Part shown: piece after piece, positions 1 to 9,200 of the stretch
Layout of the letters: each line of letters opens with the position of its first letter
Position numbering within the stretch: position 1 is the stretch's first letter
Assembly (NCBI GenBank): GCA_047495785.1
Contig: JBLDXI010000042.1
Span: forward strand, 1,984,001-2,048,000
Reading direction: 5' to 3'
Length of the DNA: 64,000 nucleotides
From: Lepidodermella squamata
Lineage: Eukaryota; Gastrotricha
Notes under the pieces: generated by a model
Seen by the model: only the letters and a program-made list of their open reading frames with translations
Told to the model about the DNA's origin: nothing
The model's database searches: none
Translations under genes and position numbers: made by a program

Positions 1-1205
1 ACGTCATCCAAGCAAAAGCAAAGAATTCTGTACAAGTTGCAAAATTCCATGTACGAAATCTGACATCCTGTATTCAGACTTTCCCTATCGCTGTTCTGAT
101 GCATATTCTGTTTTATGTAATTGTATAACCGGTGAGCTTTCAGCTTGGCAAAAGAAACATTGGATTCATTAAAAGCTTCTTTGTTATTAATCAAAAGGGA
201 ATATGAAGTAACGTTCCACGTGTTATATATCTGCGTGAGTTTCTTCGGATATTCCTCGTCTGAGTAATCGGGGCAAAGAACAATATACACCCAATTGGGT
301 TTCCTTATTTCAGTGCTGATTGTGTACTGAATATTCGTGGTATTTGCAGCAAACTGGCTGGACTGATATGGATCAATCGATATCCATTTATGAATTTTGG
401 TGAATCCCTCGTTGAACTTTTTCATTATTGAAAGTTTCTGTTGGTTCATTAGTGTTACCTCCGGGATGTACATATTAGCCCGATTGAAATGATAGGTTAA
501 TCCTTCAGGTGTACCTGTATCAGCCGCGGTAATCACATACACCAAAGGCCGATTATAGTTTGGCGTGAGAATGATTCTAAATCGAGACTTCGTGAAAATT
601 CCATGATACGAATTAAAGAAGGGCAAATCTTTCAGATATAAAGTGACGGTGGCCTCAGTAGATTTCACATAGCTGCTTCGCGTTATCAAACCCTTGTTAG
701 CTGCAGCTTTCGAAGCATCGAAAGTGTCAGCTGTCACATCAGCAATTAGCGTTGTGCTTCCCAAAGCCAACGGGCAGTCTTTCGAAAACAACACTTCTTC
801 CCCTAAACTATTGGCGTAATCAGGGCTCCATTTCAAAAGGAAATTTATGTTCGCCCAGTGTTCGAGGAACCGCAGCTCTTCGATTTTGTGATCCGAATCC
901 GATATTTGAACTTCAATATTGTCAAACAGGCTCAACACGTGATTCCGAATGGCATACTTGTCAGTATTCACGAACGCGGATCCATTCTTCCTTTTAATTT
1001 GCAATTGAAACTCCAAGTACCCTTCCCTGACCAATAAATAATTGTCCTTTAGGTTGTAGCTGGAAAATATTAATTTTGAGGGTTGTGAATTTTGATCTTG
1101 AGTGAAATTCTGTGCTGGCGTTTCCGTCCATGTCTTTTTCTCAAAGACTCGATCTTGAATTTCAGTAGTCTCGAAGAGGTTATTGACAATCTCTTGTTGA
1201 AGCAT
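1..1205 (-). CDS. Major capsid protein (hexon-like), 3' end off window
   Basis: Leftward reading frame open from an ATG at 1205 to the window edge, about 401 codons; I read it codon by codon and found no stop. It aligns over its whole length with the complete 458-residue protein at 47159-48535 in element B, with one 3 bp in-frame difference near 790. Length, position next to the small basic protein and penton-like genes, and link to a packaging ATPase fit the double jelly-roll major capsid protein of Maverick/adintoviruses; that assignment is from context and family knowledge, since no short diagnostic motif exists. A TCTA motif lies 16 nt upstream of the ATG. The last roughly 57 residues are not in the window. 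Confidence 0.75.
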   Translation of the reverse strand, partial: MLQQEIVNNLFETTEIQDRVFEKKTWTETPAQNFTQDQNSQPSKLIFSSYNLKDNYLLVREGYLEFQLQIKRKNGSAFVNTDKYAIRNHVLSLFDNIEVQISDSDHKIEELRFLEHWANINFLLKWSPDYANSLGEEVLFSKDCPLALGSTTLIADVTADTFDASKAAANKGLITRSSYVKSTEATVTLYLKDLPFFNSYHGIFTKSRFRIILTPNYNRPLVYVITAADTGTPEGLTYHFNRANMYIPEVTLMNQQKLSIMKKFNEGFTKIHKWISIDPYQSSQFAANTTNIQYTISTEIRKPNWVYIVLCPDYSDEEYPKKLTQIYNTWNVTSYSLLINNKEAFNESNVSFAKLKAHRLYNYIKQNMHQNSDRESLNTGCQISYMEFCNLYRILCFCLDD

Positions 1206-1219
1206 AATTTACCAAAGGA

Positions 1220-1522
1220 TTAGATTTTTTTGAATCCAGAGCCCGAGTATGAATTTATATTATTTTTAATTTTGCGCTCGAGCTCCTCTATGGCTTTAAG
1301 ATTAGTTAATTGAGGGCTAGGCAGAACTTTTTCGGTCAATTTTGTAGCTACAAAGCTTCCCACTTTATCTCCCGCAGCTTCTGAACCAGATTTCATCGCT
1401 GCTTTGACAAAATTTTGGGCTGGTTCAGCTGATACTGCTATTATTTTGGATAAAATGTTTTTACCAACATCGACGAATCCCCGGCCAGAAATGTAAACGC
1501 GCTTTCTTTTTCGATTATTCAT
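1220..1522 (-). CDS. Small basic virion-type protein (pVII-like candidate)
   Basis: A 100-residue protein with a basic N-terminus (NNRKRKRVYISGRGF), an alanine-rich helical middle and a C-terminal GSGFKK motif. Small basic proteins with a GSG motif sit beside the capsid genes in adenoviruses and Mavericks and are thought to bind DNA or capsid inside the virion; the role here is inferred from position and composition. The copy in element B (48510-48866) is about 85-90 percent identical but runs 18 residues longer because its stop lies further on. Its ATG follows two TCTAG motifs. The gene ends 15 nt before the capsid start, so the two may be co-transcribed. Confidence 0.6.
   Translation of the reverse strand: MNNRKRKRVYISGRGFVDVGKNILSKIIAVSAEPAQNFVKAAMKSGSEAAGDKVGSFVATKLTEKVLPSPQLTNLKAIEELERKIKNNINSYSGSGFKKI
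1221..1224 (-). promoter_or_regulatory. TCTA motif upstream of capsid gene
   Basis: On the coding strand the core TCTA lies in AT-rich sequence about 16 nt before the capsid ATG at 1205. It sits inside the end of the upstream small gene. The same position and sequence recur in element B (48551-48554). Confidence 0.5.
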
Positions 1523-1536
1523 AATTCAGCAATAAC

Positions 1537-1551
1537 TAGATGAGCACTAGA
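1537..1551 (-). promoter_or_regulatory. Double TCTAG motif upstream of small basic protein
   Basis: Two TCTAG cores on the coding strand, 11 nt apart, centred 15-29 nt before the ATG at 1522. The second overlaps the end of the penton-like gene. Both are conserved in element B at 48881-48895. Confidence 0.55.
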
Positions 1552-2293
1552 TTATATCTATACCTATCCCCCACCTATTTTCGACGAAGTAAATCTCGTT
1601 ACCTTCTTGATTCGTGAGCCAGACTCGAATATTCTGCGTGTTCGCGTTTGTGCACATTAGGAACCTTTTCTCGTTCGGAATGTAGTTGACGTGCTCCCCA
1701 AATTTTTTGTTGATAGGGCAAGTAAAAATCACCGTGTTATATTCAGGGATGACGCTATTATTAACCACGGAACAATGAACAAACATTGTGTCCAGGCCCA
1801 TAGTTATATCAGGGACGTTTTGGGAATTGAAATCGCGCTCATATGAGCCTATGTTGACCCCGAGAAACCGGGCCATAGCTTCAGTTTCTACTATCAAAGA
1901 ATAATTTTCTAAAATCCTCACGCTTACGCAACTGAAAACAGTGTTGACACGTAAATTTATGCCAAAGATTTCTATTCCTTTCACGCTGTCAACAGTGAAA
2001 TGGCCGTTCAACTTCATCTGAAAATGCAGGTAATTGTTAAAATCTTGAAAGGTGTAAGTCCCATCGGAGAAAACTACTTCATAAATGTCGTCATTTAGCG
2101 AGTATTCCAATATATTATTATCATAACGAGCAGATACGTTGTGAAACGTATCGCTGAAATGAATATAACTAACAGCAATTCGTCTTCCAGTGAAGTCGAT
2201 TTTATCATTGAGGTATCGGTCGATGGTGTTATTTCGAGAACTTCTATTATTTGAGAGATACTCTAGCGGTAAGAAAATTGGGCTCAGACTCAT
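1547..2293 (-). CDS. Penton-like minor capsid protein
   Basis: A 248-residue protein, about 90 percent identical to 48891-49637 in element B and of the same length. It starts MSLSPIFLPLEYLSNNRSS and contains aromatic and beta-rich segments (TYTFQDFNNYLHFQMKLNGHF). Length and position between the packaging ATPase side and the major capsid gene match the single jelly-roll penton protein of Mavericks and adintoviruses, which forms the capsid vertices. The fold is inferred, not read directly. A TCTAG motif lies 14 nt before the ATG. The neighbouring genes on both sides point the same way and are separated by only about 25 nt. Confidence 0.65.
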   Translation of the reverse strand: MSLSPIFLPLEYLSNNRSSRNNTIDRYLNDKIDFTGRRIAVSYIHFSDTFHNVSARYDNNILEYSLNDDIYEVVFSDGTYTFQDFNNYLHFQMKLNGHFTVDSVKGIEIFGINLRVNTVFSCVSVRILENYSLIVETEAMARFLGVNIGSYERDFNSQNVPDITMGLDTMFVHCSVVNNSVIPEYNTVIFTCPINKKFGEHVNYIPNEKRFLMCTNANTQNIRVWLTNQEGNEIYFVENRWGIGIDII

Positions 2294-2306
2294 TTTTATT
2301 TGAAAC

Positions 2307-2310
2307 TAGA
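2307..2310 (-). promoter_or_regulatory. TCTAG motif upstream of penton-like gene
   Basis: Coding-strand sequence TTATCTAGTTTC followed by an A-rich stretch and the ATG at 2293. The matching site in element B is at 49651-49654. Confidence 0.55.
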
Positions 2311-2317
2311 TAAATCC

Positions 2318-3481
2318 CTACATGCTACACACAGTTTTATATTCTTCCTTCGTTATTTTTCCATGCTTCAGCAACAAGTCCGCAATAGAAACCAATTCGT
2401 TCCTAATTGCTTCATTGTTATTACCTGCTCTAATTTCTCCCAAACAGTGCAGCATACGCTTTTGCGCATCCTGCAATGTCACAAAAAGCGCAGAACCAGA
2501 CTGGTTAGGAATTACGAGTGCAGATTTTACGCCGGAGTGAGGTTTCAGTTTGTATCCGGTCCTGCGACAAATGTCTTGAAAATGAGACAAATCTTCCTGG
2601 GTGTATTTGTACTTTTTGGGTTCATATCGCTTCAAAATGAGATTTCTCACGCCATCAGAAATTTGCTCATCAAACACTCTGCCTTGATTCTTTTTTCTGA
2701 CCCGGAGCCACCCATCATGTAAATCTTCCTTGCGTACGTAAAATCGCCCAAACTTCCGGAGATTTTTTGGGGTTGGTTTGGTGAAACCCTCACCTAGCTG
2801 CTTGCTTTTTAATTTTTCGCGATAGTCCCTCAGAACTGCAATGTCTCGCTTAATTCTATTATAGTCATCTGAATCTCTTTTCCCTGCTCGAGTCAGATTA
2901 GAGAGCTTAACCCCTAAGACCTGTCTGTTGTATGTGGCCAAACTTACCACGGCTTCTTCTAAGTCTTCTTGTTTAATTTGTTCAATTGTAGGGAAATTAT
3001 GCTGACGGATGACAGCGTTCATTTCTTCTGTGTCATATGTCCCTTCTTGAGCATCCTCATTCTCCTTCGCAGAATCAGAATCAGAATCTTGTTCACTTTC
3101 ATCAGTTTCTGAATTTCGCGAAGAGGCTAACCTACTTTTTTCAGGGCTCTCATACTCAAGCTTAGGGATTTTTAACGCTACAGGAGATGCGGAGGTAGAG
3201 ATAGATGGAGTGCTGTGCTTAACTATTGGTGGTTTCTTTTTAACAACTAATTCCTTGATCGAATTTTGCAAATTACGTATTGCATCGGTGGTTGGTCGTT
3301 GGTTGATAGCTGTTTGAATGGCTGTTAGTGGACTGGGTTCGGTTTCCACCCCAAATTTGTGCTTGAGCGAATAAGAATCGCGACTTGCAAGCGCGAGGTT
3401 TTTATCATACAACTTCTCTTCTCTATCTAATTGCTCCAAAATTTTTATTTGTTCGGTGATTGAGAGTTCTTTGATCGGCAT
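2318..3481 (-). CDS. Conserved Maverick protein of unknown function
   Basis: A 387-residue protein, intact here and frameshifted in element B. The N-terminal third is charged and probably helical (KILEQLDREEKLYDKN); residues about 120-145 are acidic and serine-rich; the middle is basic. The C-terminal 80 residues hold a hydrophobic patch (SGSALFVTLQDAQ) and the block LGEIRAGNNNEAIRNEL. A C-terminal block of this kind (GEIRAGN followed by a KGKITKEEY-type end) recurs in animal Mavericks beside the ATPase, so a virion or packaging role is likely, but no enzymatic motif is visible. It is co-directional with the ATPase 22 nt upstream and has its own TCTAG motif. Confidence 0.65.
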   Translation of the reverse strand: MPIKELSITEQIKILEQLDREEKLYDKNLALASRDSYSLKHKFGVETEPSPLTAIQTAINQRPTTDAIRNLQNSIKELVVKKKPPIVKHSTPSISTSASPVALKIPKLEYESPEKSRLASSRNSETDESEQDSDSDSAKENEDAQEGTYDTEEMNAVIRQHNFPTIEQIKQEDLEEAVVSLATYNRQVLGVKLSNLTRAGKRDSDDYNRIKRDIAVLRDYREKLKSKQLGEGFTKPTPKNLRKFGRFYVRKEDLHDGWLRVRKKNQGRVFDEQISDGVRNLILKRYEPKKYKYTQEDLSHFQDICRRTGYKLKPHSGVKSALVIPNQSGSALFVTLQDAQKRMLHCLGEIRAGNNNEAIRNELVSIADLLLKHGKITKEEYKTVCSM

Positions 3482-3493
3482 TTGAATTAAGAC

Positions 3494-3497
3494 TAGA
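3494..3497 (-). promoter_or_regulatory. TCTAG motif upstream of conserved gene
   Basis: Coding-strand AAATCTAGTC 12-16 nt before the ATG at 3481, in the 22 nt gap after the ATPase stop. Conserved in element B at 50827-50830, where a 590 bp insertion follows directly. Confidence 0.55.
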
Positions 3498-3503
3498 TTT
3501 TAC

Positions 3504-4214
3504 TTATCGAGGTTCGCCGTAAAATATTCCTGTATAATTTGCCCTCAGTTTCAGCGACTTGTGTTTTATTACGCTATCAATTATAAAAGACCCGTGATTG
3601 TTATACGACGAAACGCTTAGTTCGTACTTTTTCATGAATTCATCCTTTCCGATTTCTCCAGCGTGAATTCTGTGAATTGTCTGAAGTTCCCGCCCGTCAG
3701 TCAACTTTTTCAAAACGATGAATTGCGCATTGTCGCGGATTATTTTCGGAATTTTGAAATATGACTGGCTCAAATAAGCCACGGAGCAATTGTACTTTCG
3801 TGACCTGATAAACAAATCGCCCATGTATTTCTCTTGGGTTTTAGCATTTTCCAGGCAAATATCGTCAAAGACATAGAAGTGCTGATACTTCTTGTCAAGC
3901 TTATCAAGGGGCATGACATCCGCTATATCTGTGGAAAAGTGGATGAGTGACTCGTTTATCCCTTTCATTTTCAACTCGGCTTCTTTAGCTTTCTGCAAAT
4001 TTATCAAGAACTGGTATTTGTCCTCATCCAAAGTTTTAGAGTAAATGAACAGCTTATGAAAAACCGAATTGTGAATGATATTGAGCAAATCATTAGTTTT
4101 ACCGGTATTGCTTGGACCGATAATAATTGCTCGGAAACAATGCTGCGGGTAAAAAGGAGAGATATTTAGCGGCGAAGACTCGCTTTTTGGGATTATTGAA
4201 TCAAAATTGATCAT
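3504..4214 (-). CDS. DNA-packaging ATPase (A32/FtsK-HerA type)
   Basis: A 236-residue protein. A Walker A motif GPSNTGKT is near residue 33, preceded by a hydrophobic beta strand (RAIIIG). A Walker B strand FYVFDDIC is near residue 113, followed by a sensor-like strand VAYLSQSYF. This arrangement is typical of the genome-packaging ATPases of Mavericks, virophages and giant viruses, which pump DNA into capsids. About 93 percent identical to 51439-52161 in element B. It is divergent to the integrase gene; 46 nt separate the two ATGs and contain a perfect 14 bp palindrome with a TCTA on each strand. Confidence 0.85.
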   Translation of the reverse strand: MINFDSIIPKSESSPLNISPFYPQHCFRAIIIGPSNTGKTNDLLNIIHNSVFHKLFIYSKTLDEDKYQFLINLQKAKEAELKMKGINESLIHFSTDIADVMPLDKLDKKYQHFYVFDDICLENAKTQEKYMGDLFIRSRKYNCSVAYLSQSYFKIPKIIRDNAQFIVLKKLTDGRELQTIHRIHAGEIGKDEFMKKYELSVSSYNNHGSFIIDSVIKHKSLKLRANYTGIFYGEPR

Positions 4215-4225
4215 TTACATTCCAA

Positions 4226-4239
4226 TTAGAAATTTCTAA
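4226..4239. promoter_or_regulatory. Bidirectional promoter palindrome TTAGAAATTTCTAA
   Basis: A perfect 14 bp palindrome between the divergent ATPase (ATG at 4214) and integrase (ATG at 4261) genes. Each strand presents TTTCTAA towards its own gene, at the position where the TCTA motif sits before the other structural genes. It is preserved without change in element B at 52173-52186. Confidence 0.6.
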
Positions 4240-4260
4240 TGCTGTTATAAAAATTGTGAA

Positions 4261-5814
4261 ATGTTCGACGGAATTATCAATAACTTGCCGGTAGAAATGC
4301 ATCTTCCTTCTTACCCGGTCAAAGGCGAATATCGCCCCCACGGATCATTCAACAACACGCAGAAGTATAGTTACGCTGGACCAGGTACAAATTTCGTCCA
4401 GCGAATGAAGGAAGGATATGAAGGCATCAATGATCTGGACAAGGCAGCTAAAATTCATGACTATTACTATTGGAAATACAAAGATCGAGAAATGCGGACG
4501 AGAGCAGACAGACTTCTAGCCGATGAAGCGTTTAAGATAGCTAGCGACAATTCGAAAAGCGGATACGAGAGAGCCATGGCGGCGTTCGTATACAAAACCT
4601 TCCACGAAGGAGGCCTAGCCGATAAATTCCATGGAGGCCGAATGCCTACAGGATACGAGCGACGGGAAGGCGAGTGCTATGGCGATGGATACGAATTGCG
4701 GCAACGAAAGCCTGTGGATTATACTGCAACAAAATATATCGGTGAAGTTTCAAAACCGAAGAGACAGCAGAAGAAGTCAGCAGGAAACGCTGAAAAACTC
4801 AAGCTTCAATCAGATAAGGAAAGCACGATAGAGAAGATGAATAGCGGAACGAGCAAAGTGAATTTTCCCATTTTAGCTGATGAGTTACACAAACCGGCTA
4901 GAAAGAGATTTCCGCGGCGCAGAGTAATTCTTCACGATGTGGATGAAACATGGGGTATGGATCTGTGCTTCATGAATGACTTAGCCGACGATAACGAAGG
5001 CTATAAATACTTGTTAACTGTTATTGATTGCTTTTCCAAATATGCCTGGGCTGTCCCATTGAAAACTAAAGACGCTAAATCTGTATTTGATGCTTTCACA
5101 ACTATTGTCGACAGGAGTAAAAGAAAACCGAAGAATATTTGGGTTGATGAAGGTAGTGAATTCTACAACTCAACTTTCACCAAATGGCTGAAAGCAAACA
5201 AAGTCATCAGGTATTCAACGTATGAAAACTTCCATAACCCAATCATAGAGCGATTTAATAGAACACTGAAAACAATGATGTGGAAGAGGTTTACTCTTGA
5301 AAATACTCGAAAGTGGATCGGTATGATAGATTCCTTATTGGATGAATATAACAATAAGAAACATAGATCCATTAATATGACCCCATCCGAAGCAGTGAAT
5401 CCGATCAATAAAGATGGAGTATTACGAAGTCTCTACCCTAACCCCCCGCCAAAATTGAAGAAGCCGAAATTTAAGCTAAACGACATTGTTAGGATTAGTA
5501 GAATTAAAGAACTTTTCGAAAAGGGTTTTCATCCTAATTGGTCTGAAGAATTGTTAAGAATAGTGAAGATCAATGATACATACCCTAGAACGTATAAATT
5601 GAGAGCATTAGATGGTGAGGAAGTAGTCGGAAGTTTCTATGAACAAGAGTTACTGAAATCTAAAATCAGCGAGAATGATTTATATGACAGCAGCATTCAT
5701 CGCGTTGAGGAGATATTACAAAAGAAAACAGTCAAAGGTAAGGAAATGGTACTAATTAAATGGGCGGGCTATGATCATCCCACATGGGAAAAAGCTGAAA
5801 ACCTTATAGATTGA
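4261..5814 (+). CDS. Phospholipase A2-integrase-chromodomain fusion
   Basis: A 517-residue protein with three parts. Residues about 36-115 look like a parvovirus-type secreted PLA2 domain: calcium loop YAGPGT (38-43) and catalytic helix DKAAKIHDYYY with the His-Asp pair at 66-67. Residues about 225-400 are a retroviral-type integrase core with acidic residues D234 (WGMD), D296 (WVDEGSE) and E330 (NPIIERFNRT). The C-terminal 40 residues are a chromodomain (VEEIL, then LIKWAGYDHPTWE). Integrase and chromodomain would insert the element and guide it to chromatin. PLA2 domains serve membrane breach at entry in parvoviruses; whether this one is cleaved free is unknown. No frameshift is seen. Confidence 0.85.
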   Translation: MFDGIINNLPVEMHLPSYPVKGEYRPHGSFNNTQKYSYAGPGTNFVQRMKEGYEGINDLDKAAKIHDYYYWKYKDREMRTRADRLLADEAFKIASDNSKSGYERAMAAFVYKTFHEGGLADKFHGGRMPTGYERREGECYGDGYELRQRKPVDYTATKYIGEVSKPKRQQKKSAGNAEKLKLQSDKESTIEKMNSGTSKVNFPILADELHKPARKRFPRRRVILHDVDETWGMDLCFMNDLADDNEGYKYLLTVIDCFSKYAWAVPLKTKDAKSVFDAFTTIVDRSKRKPKNIWVDEGSEFYNSTFTKWLKANKVIRYSTYENFHNPIIERFNRTLKTMMWKRFTLENTRKWIGMIDSLLDEYNNKKHRSINMTPSEAVNPINKDGVLRSLYPNPPPKLKKPKFKLNDIVRISRIKELFEKGFHPNWSEELLRIVKINDTYPRTYKLRALDGEEVVGSFYEQELLKSKISENDLYDSSIHRVEEILQKKTVKGKEMVLIKWAGYDHPTWEKAENLID

Positions 5815-5822
5815 TGAGTAAT

Positions 5823-6116
5823 TCATTCATCTTTTGCGTTATTTATTATGTGTACATTACGTATTTTGAAGTGAGAACAATTTTTCAATTTGTTCGTAAT
5901 AATGTTACCGACAATTTCCTCCAATTGTTTCTCGGAAATAACCAACAATTTCTCTGTCGTGTTTAGCAACATTTCACTCAATTTCGCCATGTTTGATATT
6001 TCTCGCCAATACTTTTTACAACTGTTTTTATGAACCTCCTTATATGCTGATATCCTTTCTTCCTCCGTCAAATATTTTTTAGGTCTACCTCTCGGCTTCT
6101 TATTGTTTGATTCCAT
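5823..6116 (-). CDS. Small protein with AT-hook-like motif
   Basis: A 97-residue basic protein with an AT-hook-like core (PRGRPKKY) followed by a helical segment TEEERISAYKEVHKNSCKKYWRE. It lies between integrase and polymerase on the opposite strand. Element B has a diverged counterpart in the same place (53961-54269) that keeps the EERxxxYKxAxKxxxKKYxEK pattern but not the AT hook. DNA binding is suggested by the AT hook only; function is otherwise unknown. No TCTA motif precedes its ATG, which overlaps the upstream region of the polymerase gene. Confidence 0.55.
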   Translation of the reverse strand: MESNNKKPRGRPKKYLTEEERISAYKEVHKNSCKKYWREISNMAKLSEMLLNTTEKLLVISEKQLEEIVGNIITNKLKNCSHFKIRNVHIINNAKDE

Positions 6117-6219
6117 TCTGAATTTTCTTATATATACATTACGAAGAGAAAATAATTTTAAGCTTTACCAGGGAGAATATTACTTAAAGAAATATTTTCT
6201 TAATATAATATATATAACA

Positions 6220-9200
6220 ATGAGTAACGAAAATTCGAGCATACTTGGTCCGAAGGGTTTCCCCATTAAAAAAGGTGGAAAAGCCTATAAACAGTATATT
6301 AAAGACGGTTTTTCATACGAGGAGACGAGTAGTACATGGTATAAAAATGGACATCCATATGTTCAACATGTTTTAAATCCCGAAAATAGAAAGTTGATCC
6401 CTGTTAATGGTGATATATTCAATCAGTTGGTAAATGGTAATTACGTATATGAGAAGTATAGAAACCAACTAAAGAAAGTCACCATTTTAAATAATAGAAA
6501 GATAGAAGTTGGATCAAGAGAGTTTATCAAGCTAGTTCGAAATACACACGCTTACGATTCCAGAAATAACATATTAACCAAATACAAGAGTAGAATCAGC
6601 GATGGTTACGTATTCGATCCGATTACTGGAAAGCCAATCGTGATTGGAGGAGATAGATATGAAAGCTTGAGAAGGCAGGGATATGCAATAAAAGATGATT
6701 CAAATAGGATGTGCAAAAGACAGGAAAAGGATGGTTTCGTTATCAACCCCAAAACAATGAATAAAATCAAAATTGATGGGGACAAATTCAATCAACTGAT
6801 TGCTGATGGATATAAATACGTTCAAAGCACTAATAGCTTGGAAAAAGATGATTACTTTCATATAGTTAAAATAGATGACTTTGGGCATTTCAAAAATATT
6901 CTCACTCGCACGGACATAGAGCCAACAAATAATTGTGAAATAGATTTCTACGAATATGCAAGGAAAATCAAGCCCAAGGTTATTAACGAGTATCGGAAAC
7001 TAATTAACCAGCGCGGTCCAGTAAGAGCAGTGCTGTATACATCACTTTACTACCAAGAGAATAATGGCGTTCCAACATACCAATGGAGCTCGTCGAATGA
7101 GAAAGCTCCAACAATTATAAATCATGACGATATTCCTGGTATTGTAGATAATATGTTCACACAAATGGGTTCGAGCATTCAAGAGTATCATCAACGAGAG
7201 ACAGGTGGGACGCTGATAGGAATTGGAAATACAAGTGTATGCACGTTTACATACAAGCCGTTGGCAGCAGGTTCTTACATAGAGACGCCGAAATGGATTG
7301 CGAATAAAAAAGCAGTCATTAACGTTCAAAACAAATCAGATAATAAATGTATCGTATGGAGCATTCTCGCTTCGCGGCATCAATTTGACAATCATGCATA
7401 TCGGGTTTCTAAATATATGAACTTTGAAAAGACAATTAATACCGACGGAATAGCTTTCCCGATTAGCATAAAAGACATATCGAAATTGGAAGACTTGAAT
7501 GAAATACGCATCAATATCATTGAATGCGGGAAAATCGACAAGGAGGTCCTCCTCCCATTTTACGTATCAGATAAGAAATTCCTAGAAGAAGTTAATCTTC
7601 TGAGAATTGTTGAGAACAAGCAAGCACATTACTGCTGGATCAAGAATCCTAGTGCACTGTTGGCAGGAGTTAACAAGCATGAGCATAAGCGATTCTGGTG
7701 TTTCAGATGCTTTCAGGGTTTTAATAGCGATGAATCCAGGCAGCATCATGTCAATGAAAAGAAGTGTAATGAGAAAGATGGAAAAGTGAAAGTTGAAATG
7801 CCTAAGGGTGAATCGGTTACGTTCAAAAATTACGCCAAGCAGTTGAAAATCCCTTTTGCATTTTATTGTGACGCAGAGAGTTTTCTCGTGAAGACCAATC
7901 AGAAAAAGGGTGCCAGCTCCACTATTTATCAAAAACATGAAGCGAACTCTTTCGGTGTTTACCTTTCAAGTGATGTCGAAGGCATTAACTCGAGGTATAA
8001 AACATTCGAGGGCGAGAAATGCACCGAAGAATTTCTTAAATATCTGATGAAACAGGAATCATTCTTGACTTCATATCTGAGGAATACTAATAAAGCAATG
8101 ACGCTGACAGGGCAGCAAAAAACAGAATATAACAAAGCTTCACAATGCCATATTTGTAAAGGAGCTTTTGCAGATGAGTCAGAAAAATGGAAAAAAGTGA
8201 GAGATCATGATCATTTGACAGGCTATTACAGAGGCGCAGCTCATAGTTTCTGCAATTTGAAATACAGCTACAGGAATATCAATATTCCAGTAGTATTTCA
8301 TAATTTGAAAGGTTATGATGCACATTTGATTTTACAAGCAGCGGGAAAGGTAATAGAAGAAATTAATAATAAAAGAATATCAGAATGGGAGCAATTGCCG
8401 AAGGAGCAGAAATCTCATGTGAAGAAACGTTTGTTACAGATAGGGGCCATCGCAAATAGTTCTGAGAAATACATCTCTTTCAGCATTGGCCGATTGAGGT
8501 TCATAGACAGCCTCAACTTCATGCCGGTAAGTTTAGCTGATTTGGTACAGAATTTGAAAAAATCGAACGGTGGGTTCCCTCATCTGAAAAGCCAATTTCC
8601 GCGGCTAACAGATTTACAACTTGACCTGATAAAGCAGAAGGGATTCTATCCGTATGAATATATAGATGGTCCTGAAAAACTGGAGGAGCCTTCACTGCCT
8701 GATATGGAACATTTCTCTACCAGTCTCCACTCGAGTTCGATTGATGGGAAATCAGGGCGAGTACCAATATCACAGGAAGATTATGAACATGCTAAACGCG
8801 TGTATACAGAATTTCAATGTCGAAAATTCAAAGACTATCATAGCCTTTATTTGAAAACCGATGTTTTACTCTTAGCCGACTGTTTCGAGAGCTTCAGAGA
8901 TACATGTATGAAGTATTACACATTGGACCCTGCTCATTATTTAACAGCGCCAAGTTTGTCGTGGGATGCTATGTTGAAGAAAACTGGTGTTCGAATTGAA
9001 CTATTGGATAATGAAGATATGTTAACATTTGTAGAGGAGGGAATTCGTGGCGGGGTCAGCATAATCACTCATAGATACGCTGGAGCGAATAACAAATACA
9101 TGGTTGACTATGATCGCTCAAAGCCGGACTCGTATATTTTATACCTGGATGCAAATAACCTGTATGGTTATGCCATGTCGCAAGCCTTGCCATTAGGTCG

